Program-made: the position numbers and the translations under genes
Shown here: in pieces, positions 7,985 through 14,808 of the stretch
Position numbering within the stretch: the stretch's first letter is position 1
Layout: every line of letters starts with the position of its first letter
DNA from: an uncultured Desulfovibrio sp.
GTDB lineage: Bacteria; Desulfobacterota; Desulfovibrionia; Desulfovibrionales; Desulfovibrionaceae
DNA length: 64,000 bases
Direction: 5' to 3'
NCBI GenBank assembly: GCA_900546145.1
Contig: URBN01000010.1
Span: forward strand, 4,861 to 68,860
The notes under the pieces: generated by a model
The model's database searches: none
Seen by the model: the letters and a program-made list of their open reading frames with translations, nothing else
What the model was told of the DNA's origin: nothing

Positions 7985-8012
7985 GGCGGGCGGAATCCTC
8001 CATCCGCCCGCC
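7985..8012 (+). terminator. Intercistronic hairpin between enzyme and activase
   Basis: GGCGGGCGGA (7985-7994) and TCCGCCCGCC (8003-8012) form a perfect 10-bp stem with an 8-nt loop. Only TTCTCTCC follows, so partial termination or 3'-end protection that makes more enzyme than activase is likelier than a full stop. Confidence 0.6.
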
Positions 8013-8051
8013 TTCTCTCCTTTCATTTCATGTCAGAGGAGGTATGTCGAT

Positions 8052-8951
8052 ATGGCAACAAAAGGAATACTTTACAATATTCAGAGGATGTCCCTTCATG
8101 ATGGTCCGGGGTTGCGCACCACCGTGTTCTTCAAGGGATGCCCCCTACGCTGCATCTGGTGCAGCAATCCTGAATCCCAGTCAGCGGTCCCCCAGCTCAT
8201 GTACTTTGCGGATTTGTGCTCCGGATGTGGTCATTGCGCCGCAATATGTACCCACGGCGCTGTCCTGGAAAGAGAGCACCGTTTCCCACGCGATTTCTCT
8301 CGCTGCGTTGGCTGCGGTGCCTGTGCCGCAGAATGCCCCACCACAGCGGCCAGCATGTCGGGGCGCGAATACGAAGTTGAGGAAGTCATGGAGATCATCC
8401 GAAGAGATGCCTCGTTCTACAGCAACTCTGACGGCGGCATCACGTTTGGCGGCGGGGAATGTACCATGCAGGGCGATTTTCTTACGGAACTTCTCACTGC
8501 CTGCCTGAACGAAGGTCTGCATACCTGCTTAGACACCTGTGGCCAGACAGATCCGGTTCTGTTCCAGCGCCTCCTTGAAATGGCCGATCTCTTTCTGTTT
8601 GATGTCAAGCACATGAACAGCGTCCAACACAAAAGACTCACTGGTGTAGGAAATGAGCGCATTCTGGGCAATCTCAGAGCCGCGCTTGAGCACTACCCGG
8701 AAAAAATCCGAATCCGTATACCTCTCATGCCGGGACTGAACGACTCAGAAGAAAACATCACAGCCCTGGCTGCTTTTCTGAAACAATACGGCGTGCATCA
8801 TGTGGATATTCTCCCTTGCCATTTCTTTGGAAAAAACAAGTACGCCGCGCTCGGGAGGCCGCAGCCATCTGTCCGCGAATACACACCTGACGAACTGCAC
8901 GATGTACTCAGGCGTTTTGCTGCTCACAATCTGGAAGCAGAAATCGAATAG
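8052..8951 (+). CDS. Glycyl radical enzyme activase (radical SAM)
   Basis: A 299-aa radical SAM protein that reductively cleaves S-adenosylmethionine and takes a hydrogen from Gly792 of the preceding enzyme. The radical SAM cluster motif CPLRCIWC (residues 30-37) is followed by two 4Fe-4S ferredoxin motifs, CSGCGHCAAIC (56-66) and CVGCGACAAEC (85-95), an insertion typical of activases for non-PFL glycyl radical enzymes. TFGGGECTMQ is the usual SAM-contact GGE region, with Cys in place of the common Pro after the Glu. The start at 8052 (MATKGILYNIQR) has AGAGGAGG about 9 bases upstream; the open frame extends back into the previous gene. It is followed within 20 bases by the selenoprotein candidate. 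Confidence 0.93.
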   Translation: MATKGILYNIQRMSLHDGPGLRTTVFFKGCPLRCIWCSNPESQSAVPQLMYFADLCSGCGHCAAICTHGAVLEREHRFPRDFSRCVGCGACAAECPTTAASMSGREYEVEEVMEIIRRDASFYSNSDGGITFGGGECTMQGDFLTELLTACLNEGLHTCLDTCGQTDPVLFQRLLEMADLFLFDVKHMNSVQHKRLTGVGNERILGNLRAALEHYPEKIRIRIPLMPGLNDSEENITALAAFLKQYGVHHVDILPCHFFGKNKYAALGRPQPSVREYTPDELHDVLRRFAAHNLEAEIE

Positions 8952-8968
8952 GAAGCGGGATATTTTCC

Positions 8969-9250
8969 ATGCTGACAGTAAAAACTGAACAATATGTTCT
9001 GGACAAGCTGGCCGAACTGCTGAAGGACGAAGCCCCCGGATCTGGCATACGTTTGGCAGAATATACCTGCGGCGGCTGAAACGCAAACACCATGCTCGGC
9101 CCGAGCATTGATAAACCTGACAGAGCAACCGATCTCACGACAACGGTTTCTCATGTCACCTTCATTGTGAGCAAACAGCTCGCTGCAAAATATGGTGAAT
9201 ATTTTGAATTAAAATTTGAAAACAGACGTCTAACCGTAAATAAGGTCTAA
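8969..9250 (+). CDS. HesB/IscA-like selenoprotein candidate, 93 aa with Sec37 at an in-frame UGA
   Basis: Ordinary gene calling misses this gene because codon 37 (9077-9079) is TGA. Read through, the frame runs ATG 8969 to TAA 9248-9250 and encodes one coherent small protein. Residues 26-36 (GIRLAEYTCGG) lead into the UGA, followed by NANTMLGPSIDKP and then VTFIVSKQLAAKYGEYFELKF, the strand and helix pattern of HesB/IscA-type iron-sulfur proteins. The UGA takes the place of the conserved metal-ligand Cys. HesB-like selenoproteins of about this length are a known family. AGGAAG lies upstream, the activase stop is 17 bases before, and the MFS start is 3 bases after, so it is embedded in the operon. 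A SECIS-like hairpin starts 12 bases past the UGA. The alternative, a gene broken by a nonsense mutation, is less likely because both halves fit the family and the hairpin is correctly placed. Its role may be iron-sulfur delivery or redox work for the radical enzyme, which is inference. Confidence 0.85.
9092..9108 (+). promoter_or_regulatory. Bacterial SECIS-like hairpin
   Basis: ATGCTCG (9092-9098), loop GCC (9099-9101), CGAGCAT (9102-9108): a perfect 7-bp stem whose loop begins with G. The loop lies 20 nt past the UGA at 9077-9079, inside the distance known for bacterial SelB recognition, and the stem falls within the coding frame as bacterial SECIS elements do. Confidence 0.75.
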
Positions 9251-9253
9251 ACT

Positions 9254-10561
9254 ATGAGAGCAACCCTTGATACAGCCCGCCTCTCAGGCAATCCTAGCAG
9301 AAACAGCATAGCTAGTGATACCGCATATCGCCGCAAACGAATACTCCTCTTCCTGACCATCTCAATAGGGTATCTGATCGTCTTTTTTCATCGGGTCGCC
9401 CCAGCAATCATGGGGCCAGTCATAGCTAAGGAACTGGGCCTTTTTGCCACAGATCTGGGTATCATGTCGTCTATGTATTTCTGGGCCCAAGCGCTAGGCT
9501 GCATTCCAGCTGGCCTGCTCTGCGACATTCTTGGCCCCAGAAAAATCATTGCTGCGGGGCTGATCTGCGCTGCGGCCGGCACTGCCGTTTTCGTTATGGC
9601 CGGCGGAGTGCCCACCCTAGCTCTTGGCCGTTTCATCATTGGCCTTAGCGTCAGCGTGGTCTTCATCGGTGCAATGAAAATTTTCTCAGACTGGTTCTTC
9701 CCAAACGAACTGGCAACGTGCTCCGGTGTATTGCTTGCTGTTGGCAACATCGGGGCCCTGCTCTCCACCTCACCGCTCATTTGGCTCATCAATCAGACCG
9801 GCTGGCGCAACGCCTTTTGGATAATTGCCGTCTACACACTGTTCGCCGGCCTTTTGGGCTGGACTGTCCTGCGCAACAAACCCGAAGAGTGCGGTTTCCT
9901 TCCTGTATCCTCCGGATCGCAGGAAACGGCCTCCATGCGAACTGCCCTGAAGGCCGTATTCTCAACCAAAAATTTCTATCTCATTGCACTAGCCAGCACT
10001 CTCTATTACGGGACCCTGATGACAGTGGGCGGACTCTGGGCCGGCCCTTACTTACAGGATGTCTACGGTCTGAGCAAAGGTATGGCTTCGTCCATCGTCA
10101 TGTGCTTTACTGTAGGCATGATCCTGGGCTGCCCCATCAGTGGATGGCTCTCTGACAAAATTATACGTTCCCGTAAAAAAGTTCTGCTGCTGGGCATCGC
10201 AATGCACACACTGATGTACATTCCCCTGGCCTTCTTCACAGCCACATTCTCCTCTCCCGCTCTCCTTTGTATCATTTTCGGCCTGTTCGGCATGACCGGC
10301 GGATTTTTCGTTGTCTGCTTTGCCTGCACCAAAGAAACGACAAAATCCAGCTATGCGGCGACGGCCGTTGGCGGAACAAATATGGGCATTGCCTTGGGCG
10401 CGGCGTTCTTCCAGTATGTCTGCGGCCTGATTATTGACTCCTACGGCAAAACCGGCGGTGTCTACGAAGCGGAGGCCTACGCGAGCGCCTTCAGGCTCTG
10501 CATGTGCATGATGGCTTTGAGCGCTGTTTTTATGCTTTTTTTCAAAGAAAAAGCCCATTAG
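9254..10561 (+). CDS. MFS transporter
   Basis: A 435-aa, 12-helix major facilitator transporter of the inner membrane. A 30-residue cytoplasmic N-terminus precedes helix 1 (YLIVFFHRVAPAIMG). The loop 2-3 signature appears as GLLCDILGPRK and its partner in the second half as GWLSDKIIRSRKK. It ends with a phenylalanine-rich last helix. The ATG is 3 bases after the stop of the selenoprotein candidate, so the genes are probably co-translated and the transporter likely imports the substrate, or exports the product, of the glycyl radical enzyme. The fold resembles anion and organic-acid importers, but the substrate cannot be read from the sequence. A hairpin 33 bases after the stop may end or weaken transcription. 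Confidence 0.88.
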   Translation: MRATLDTARLSGNPSRNSIASDTAYRRKRILLFLTISIGYLIVFFHRVAPAIMGPVIAKELGLFATDLGIMSSMYFWAQALGCIPAGLLCDILGPRKIIAAGLICAAAGTAVFVMAGGVPTLALGRFIIGLSVSVVFIGAMKIFSDWFFPNELATCSGVLLAVGNIGALLSTSPLIWLINQTGWRNAFWIIAVYTLFAGLLGWTVLRNKPEECGFLPVSSGSQETASMRTALKAVFSTKNFYLIALASTLYYGTLMTVGGLWAGPYLQDVYGLSKGMASSIVMCFTVGMILGCPISGWLSDKIIRSRKKVLLLGIAMHTLMYIPLAFFTATFSSPALLCIIFGLFGMTGGFFVVCFACTKETTKSSYAATAVGGTNMGIALGAAFFQYVCGLIIDSYGKTGGVYEAEAYASAFRLCMCMMALSAVFMLFFKEKAH

Positions 10562-10594
10562 CAACGCTCCGTTCGTATAGATTTCGGGCTCATT

Positions 10595-10636
10595 TTAGCC
10601 GGTTGTGTCTATGAATTCACGACCGGCTAATGTTTT
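10595..10636 (+). terminator. Hairpin after the MFS gene
   Basis: TTAGCCGGTTGTG (10595-10607) pairs with CACGACCGGCTAA (10618-10630) over 13 bp including one G-U, with a 10-nt loop, followed by TGTTTTG. It is a moderate intrinsic terminator that may partly separate the MFS gene from the next one. Confidence 0.6.
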
Positions 10637-10683
10637 GTCTTCAGCAAATCCGACTTTTTACATTTAGAAAGGAAGGTATACTC

Positions 10684-11172
10684 ATGTCTGGCACTTTCCC
10701 CGCCCGTGCGGCACAGAAAGCCCTCGCCCTATTCAAAAATGATCTGAACTGTGCTGAATCAGTTTTTAAGGCTCTTCTCCTAGAGAACGGCAAAACGTGC
10801 CCGCTGGAACTCCTCCGAACGGCTTCTGCGTTCGGCAGAGGTATGGGAGAGGCCGGATGTTGCTGCGGCGCCCTCGTGGGGGGAGAGATGGCCATCGGCT
10901 TCTTTTTCGGTAGGTCTGAAGACGTTGGTCCATGTCCGGACGTGTGCGCTGCAGCAGCGAAACAGCTCCATGACCGCTTCGTCAGTTTCAATCACGGATC
11001 CTGTTGCCGTGTGTTGCACCGTGGCTTGGCTTACGACACCCCAGAACAGTTCAAAGCCTGTGCACAGAGGTCTGCGGAAGCCGCCAGAATAGCCGCTGAA
11101 GTCATCCTTGAGACGGATTCGGCAAAAAAGACTAGAATCCATGTAGAACAAAATTCCGTGGCAAGAAGTTGA
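10684..11172 (+). CDS. C_GCAxxG_C_C family Cys-rich protein
   Basis: A 162-aa protein of the C_GCAxxG_C_C family, whose function is poorly known. The signature cysteines are present: Cys23 (NCAES), the triplet Cys59-61 followed by GALVGG (EAGCCCGALVGG), and the pair Cys107-108 (HGSCC). Cys39, 84, 88 and 126 are additional. The GMGEAGCCCGALVGGEMAIG segment is glycine-rich and may enter the membrane or bind a cofactor. The start at 10684 is set by GAAAGGAAGG upstream; an open frame to 10630 lacks one. Such proteins often lie beside redox or selenium-linked genes, and the operon-end position here fits a redox helper of the glycyl radical system. A cluster-binding role is suggested by the cysteines but not shown. 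Confidence 0.88.
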   Translation: MSGTFPARAAQKALALFKNDLNCAESVFKALLLENGKTCPLELLRTASAFGRGMGEAGCCCGALVGGEMAIGFFFGRSEDVGPCPDVCAAAAKQLHDRFVSFNHGSCCRVLHRGLAYDTPEQFKACAQRSAEAARIAAEVILETDSAKKTRIHVEQNSVARS

Positions 11173-11257
11173 GCCATGGGAGCTCTCTCGGTATGTTTGG
11201 AATTACAAAAAAACACCGTGCCTCAGATCTTCCCCTACTTAGAATCGACAAAAATCT

Positions 11258-11599
11258 ATGGGCATCTACGACAGGGGCAAAAAAGGATTCTTCTGCTTCT
11301 TCAAAAGGATCAATGCCATAACGACAGGGAGTCTCTTAAAAAGCGCTTTTCCAAAATCGGCTGTTTTCGAAGTTTGCAAAATTCTTGATACTTACGGGAA
11401 GGAATTCAGGAACCGCCCTCTGACAGATTCTTATCCCTTCCTCGCTTTCAATGCCACGTACTTCAGAGCGAGGGAGACTCACCGGGTGACGGCTAGGGCA
11501 CTTATGTTCGCCTTTGCTACCAACAGTAAAGGGCTTAGGGAACTCGTTGGATTTAAAGCACACCCAATGAATCCACTAATCCCTAGAAAACACCTTTAA
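11258..11599 (+). pseudogene. IS256 (Mutator) family transposase remnant
   Basis: A 113-codon open piece from the middle of an IS256-type transposase. FPKSAVFEVCKILDTYGKEF, then FRNRPL, then SYPFLAFNATYFRARETHRV and ALMFAFATNSKGLRELVGF follow the family's order, but the catalytic DATY is NATY, so the first Asp is lost. The N-terminal part upstream (about 11176-11257) is in other frames, and the C-terminal half with the rest of the catalytic triad is missing. It is a dead fragment marking the right side of the glycyl radical region. No inverted terminal repeats were found. Confidence 0.75.
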
Positions 11600-11745
11600 A
11601 CCGGAAAGACAGGGTAATGCTAAAAAAGAATGGGAACCGAGCAAAGTCTGGACGCTGCGTTGACGTATCGCAGGGGTTGTGCTATTTTGAACAAACAACA
11701 TAGCCCTGCTTCTGCAGAGTCATGTGAACAACGTCGGGGAAAAGC
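11600..11745. other. Upstream region of the atp genes
   Basis: No gene is seen. The segment between the transposase remnant and atpZ presumably holds the promoter of the atpZ-atpI pair; I could not pick a convincing -35/-10. Confidence 0.4.
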
Positions 11746-12090
11746 ATGTCATTCAGGGACATCTGGCAAGCACAAAAACACGGGCTTCAAAGCCTGGCGT
11801 CAGTTGGCGTGATCGGCATGCATATGGTCAGCGGCCCCATTGTGGGTGTCGCCATCGGCTGGGGCCTCGACAAGTGGCTGGGTACGAGCCCGTGGTTCAA
11901 GCTGATTTTTCTGCTCATCGGAATCGGCGCCGGCTTCCTGAACGTCTATGTCGACACAAAGGGAGTGGTTGCCAGGATGAACAGAGAGGCGGCGAAAACG
12001 CCAGGGGCCATCTTGAGAGGAAACCCCGAAGGAAAAGACAAGCAGGAAGAAGCAGCGCATGGGAACGTCAAGGATAATCGGAAGTCTTGA
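11746..12090 (+). CDS. atpZ: AtpZ/AtpI-type ATP synthase accessory protein
   Basis: A 114-aa inner-membrane protein with two hydrophobic helices (about residues 18-42 and 50-72) separated by the short loop DKWLGTSP, the layout of the AtpZ family encoded beside Fo genes. GGGLD-type glycine residues in GPIVGVAIGWGLDKW and the C-terminal charged tail fit the family, which is thought to help Fo assembly or cation supply. GGGGA precedes the ATG. It overlaps atpI by 32 bases, and the two start a local atpZ-atpI-atpB-atpE group, with the F1 genes elsewhere as in Desulfovibrio. Confidence 0.85.
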   Translation: MSFRDIWQAQKHGLQSLASVGVIGMHMVSGPIVGVAIGWGLDKWLGTSPWFKLIFLLIGIGAGFLNVYVDTKGVVARMNREAAKTPGAILRGNPEGKDKQEEAAHGNVKDNRKS

Positions 12091-12484
12091 TAACTGGCTT
12101 ACCAGCCACGGCGTAGACCATCCGTACATCCGGCCTGTCATACGCAACCAGGTTCTTCTGACGCTCATCGTCTTTGTCATCGGGCTCGCCGCCGCATTTG
12201 CGTCGCCGTGGATTCTGTGGGCCGATGCCGGCATTGCCGTCAAGACTGTCATTATCTGCAGCTGGACGCACTACTTCCTGAAGACAAAACTCGAGGGAAC
12301 AGTGTCCATGCGGATGCCCGGCGTCATCCTCCGCTTTTTTCTCCGCCTCGTGTTCCTGACCATCTGTCTCTATGCGGCGCTTATTTGGGGAAAAGCGTCG
12401 CCTGTGGCACTTGTGTTCGGAGTGGCCGTCGGGACGTTCGCCCCGCTTGTGACATTCCTCTGGGTACAACACACGAGAAAGTAA
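12059..12484 (+). CDS. atpI: ATP synthase subunit I-like protein
   Basis: A 141-aa membrane protein with four predicted helices (roughly residues 28-48, 57-73, 85-106 and 112-134). AtpI proteins assist assembly of the c-ring and are often encoded just before atpB. The start at 12059 lies inside atpZ, with AGGAAGAAG upstream, so translation is coupled. A hairpin with a T tract follows at 12519-12549, before atpB. Sequence conservation in this family is low, so the call rests on topology and position. Confidence 0.75.
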   Translation: MGTSRIIGSLDNWLTSHGVDHPYIRPVIRNQVLLTLIVFVIGLAAAFASPWILWADAGIAVKTVIICSWTHYFLKTKLEGTVSMRMPGVILRFFLRLVFLTICLYAALIWGKASPVALVFGVAVGTFAPLVTFLWVQHTRK

Positions 12485-12518
12485 AAGCTCAACCCGAGCG
12501 CGCCGACAAGCAAGCGGG

Positions 12519-12549
12519 AAAAGCCGGGGAAAACCTGCGAAGGCTTTTT
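12519..12549 (+). terminator. Weak terminator between atpI and atpB
   Basis: AAAAGCC (12519-12525) pairs with GGCTTTT (12542-12548), ending in a T run. The 16-nt loop has an inner GG/CC. It may let atpB-atpE be transcribed independently. Confidence 0.5.
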
Positions 12550-12726
12550 CTCATCCAAAACAAGTTTTTTCTTGCTAAAGACTTTCGGTTGTGCTTAAAG
12601 TTTTGAAGTGTGTGATAGACACGTAAAGCCCACCATTCACGGCCAGACCGTCAGTGGCGGGGCCCCTGCACAAAGCCTCTGGCCGCGTGCACGGGAAGTA
12701 TCACCGCTTAAGAGGGAGGCTGCATA

Positions 12727-13434
12727 ATGGCAGGTTTGGCTCATCCGGTTCTTCTCTCAACGTTCTGCAATATGGACACCATCACCATTGCCGGCAAGAC
12801 AATGGAGTTTGACCATGTCTTCTATACGTGGATTGTCATGGCCATCCTCTTCACGCTTGCTTTTCTGTGCAAACGCAAGCTGACCATGGTGCCAGGAGGA
12901 CTGCAGAACTTCTGGGAAGCAATAGTAGACACAATAGACAAGTTCGTATGCGGATCCATGGGTGAAAAAGTAGGCTCCAAGTTCGTTCCGTTCCTGTGCG
13001 GCCTCTTCGTTTTCATCCTGTTCTCGAATTTCATGGGCCTCATTCCCGGCTTCAACGCCCCCACGGCTAACCTGAACACTACCGTGTGCATGGCCCTCTT
13101 CGTCTTCATCCTGTACAATGTGGTCGGCATCCTTGTCTGGCATCACAAGTACATCAAGCAGTTCCTCGGAATTTCCAAGTGGCTCATCCCTCTGATGTTC
13201 CCGCTGGAAATCGTGTCCCACCTCTCCCGCCCGCTCTCTCTTTCTCTCCGTCTTTTCGGTAACATCCGCGGCGAAGAAATCGTGCTCATTCTGTTCTTCA
13301 TTATGGCACCTATCCTGGGCACCATTCCGATTTACTGCCTGTTCCTGATTGCCAAGTGCATGCAGGCCCTGGTGTTCTTCCTCCTTGCCATGTTCTACAT
13401 CAACAGTGCCATCGTGGGCACCGAACACGAGTAA
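12727..13434 (+). CDS. atpB: ATP synthase Fo subunit a
   Basis: A 235-aa subunit a, the stator protein that forms the two half-channels against the c-ring. Several helices are visible; the segment LSLSLRLFGNIRGEEIVLIL (about residues 172-191) carries the essential helix-4 Arg in SLRLFGN. The N-terminal ends with MEFDHVFYTWIVMAILF. GAGGGAGG-like purines lie upstream of the ATG. It is followed after 74 bases by atpE, and a gap of about 240 bases separates it from atpI. Confidence 0.95.
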   Translation: MAGLAHPVLLSTFCNMDTITIAGKTMEFDHVFYTWIVMAILFTLAFLCKRKLTMVPGGLQNFWEAIVDTIDKFVCGSMGEKVGSKFVPFLCGLFVFILFSNFMGLIPGFNAPTANLNTTVCMALFVFILYNVVGILVWHHKYIKQFLGISKWLIPLMFPLEIVSHLSRPLSLSLRLFGNIRGEEIVLILFFIMAPILGTIPIYCLFLIAKCMQALVFFLLAMFYINSAIVGTEHE

Positions 13435-13508
13435 GGTTCCAATTTTGCGGGGAATGGTCGACCGTTATCGACCCAACCATATAAACTCTTGGTTTAAGGA
13501 GTGTTCCA

Positions 13509-13835
13509 ATGCGTAAATATCTTCTCATCGCTCTTAACGTGATTGCCCTGCTCGGCATTTCCTCCATGGCCTTCGCTGCCAGCGCCACCCTTGACGCCGC
13601 CCTCGGCACCACCTGCCTCGGCGCTGCTCTCGGCATCGGCTTCGGCGCCTGTGGTTGCGGTGTTGGTATGGGTCTCGGCCTTAAGGGCGCCATGGAAGGC
13701 ATTGCCCGCAATCCTGAAGTGAGCGGCAAGATTACCGGTACCATGATTCTGGCTTACGCCTTCATCGAATCTCTGGCCATTTACGCCCTCGTTATTTCCT
13801 TCATCCTTCTGTACGCCAACCCCTACGTTGCCTAG
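13509..13835 (+). CDS. atpE: ATP synthase Fo subunit c with an N-terminal leader
   Basis: At 108 aa this c subunit is about 30 residues longer than usual. The extra N-terminus (MRKYLLIALNVIALLGISSM then AFAAS) is a signal-peptide-like leader. The hairpin follows: helix 1 is glycine-rich (GIGFGACGCGVGMGLGLKG), the polar loop is ARNPEVSGK, and helix 2 has the ion-binding Glu in AFIESLAIYAL. Of the Na+-type ligands, the helix-1 Gln is Met (GVGMG) and the Thr after ES is Leu, so H+ coupling is more likely than Na+. A strong terminator follows. Confidence 0.95.
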   Translation: MRKYLLIALNVIALLGISSMAFAASATLDAALGTTCLGAALGIGFGACGCGVGMGLGLKGAMEGIARNPEVSGKITGTMILAYAFIESLAIYALVISFILLYANPYVA

Positions 13836-13861
13836 TTCAGAAAGAAAGCTTTGATTAAAAG

Positions 13862-13887
13862 AGGCTCCCGCAAGGGAGCCTTTTTTT
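13862..13887 (+). terminator. Intrinsic terminator after atpE
   Basis: AGGCTCCC (13862-13869), loop GCAA, GGGAGCCT (13874-13881), then an unbroken T run to 13887. Confidence 0.93.
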
Positions 13888-14158
13888 GTGCTCTTTCTAC
13901 AACACGCTTCCCGGACGAATTAAAAAGCGAGAAGAGTCTTATAAATACGACACTTGCGCGGTATACCATCTATAGTGTAGCGTATTACTTGACTTTACAA
14001 AAAAGCTTAAAAGCTTTTAAAAAAATTTTTGCGTCTTTCTAAATGGTTAGATCTCTTTTCACAAGCACCTATCTAGCCAGGCACGCTCTTAATGCGTATA
14101 AAAGAAGACAAGCAAAAAAAATCACAAAGTCCTGAAAACAGGAAGCAGTTATAAACAC
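13888..14158. promoter_or_regulatory. AT-rich upstream region of rex
   Basis: No gene is seen. The stretch is AT-rich with a TTGACT at 13989-13994 and the palindromic AAAAGCTTAAAAGCTTTT nearby. TTTTCACAAG at about 14056-14065 is half of a Rex-type operator (TTGTGA-N-TCACAA), without a second arm. Confidence 0.4.
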
Positions 14159-14803
14159 ATGGATATTCAGCCCAAAAGCTCTCACATCCCGCAGGCCACC
14201 ATCAAGAGGCTTGCCACCTATGTTCAGGTCCTGGAGGATTTCCAGCGCGACGGCGTGGAAATCGTCTCCTCCAATCCGCTCGCAGAAGCCTGCGGCGTCA
14301 ACGGCTCACAGGTCCGCAAAGATCTCGCTTATTTCGGTGAGTTCGGCATACGCGGCGTGGGCTACAATGTCAGTTCCCTCATTGCAGCCATTACCTCATC
14401 GCTGGATGTGGACCGCGAATGGAAAATGGCTCTCATCGGTGTTGGCAATCTTGGCAAAGCGCTTCTCAATCATATTGAATTCAAAGCCAGGAATTTCAAC
14501 ATCGTCTGCATCTTCGACTGTGATCCCTTTAAGATAGGCGAAGTGGTTCACGGCCTCGAGGTGCACTGCACCAAAGAAATGCCGGCCCTCGTGAGGGAGA
14601 ACAACATCGAAATCGGCATTATCACCACGCCGGCCCAGCGTGCCCAGCGCGCCTGCAACCACCTCGTCAACGCGGGCATCACATCCATTCTGAACTTCGC
14701 TCCCTCCCGCGTGAAGGCCCCCGAAAATGTCGATGTGGAATACGTGGATTTCTTCCACCATCTGTATTCCCTGGCCTTCAACCACAACGCACACCGCGGC
14801 TAG
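14159..14803 (+). CDS. rex: Redox-sensing repressor Rex
   Basis: A 214-aa Rex repressor that binds DNA when NAD+ is bound and leaves it when NADH rises, controlling energy genes. The winged-helix N-terminus spans about residues 1-80, with ACGVNGSQVRKDLAYFGEFG as the recognition region. The Rossmann domain begins at MALIGVGNLGKALL with GxGxxG and continues through FDCDPFKIG, the acidic end that selects NAD(H). The C-terminal helix swaps in the dimer. It is 5 bases from cobS on the same strand, so the two are co-transcribed; nearby atp and nrf genes are plausible targets since Rex controls energy metabolism in sulfate reducers. Confidence 0.96.
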   Translation: MDIQPKSSHIPQATIKRLATYVQVLEDFQRDGVEIVSSNPLAEACGVNGSQVRKDLAYFGEFGIRGVGYNVSSLIAAITSSLDVDREWKMALIGVGNLGKALLNHIEFKARNFNIVCIFDCDPFKIGEVVHGLEVHCTKEMPALVRENNIEIGIITTPAQRAQRACNHLVNAGITSILNFAPSRVKAPENVDVEYVDFFHHLYSLAFNHNAHRG

Positions 14804-14808
14804 AACCG

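Noticed and set aside
11173..11388. A second selenocysteine codon at the TGA ending the C_GCAxxG_C_C protein
   Set aside because: The protein is complete at this TGA, and the following frame overlaps the transposase remnant with no family continuity.
13888..14158. Full Rex operator upstream of rex
   Set aside because: Only one TTCACAAG half-site is present.
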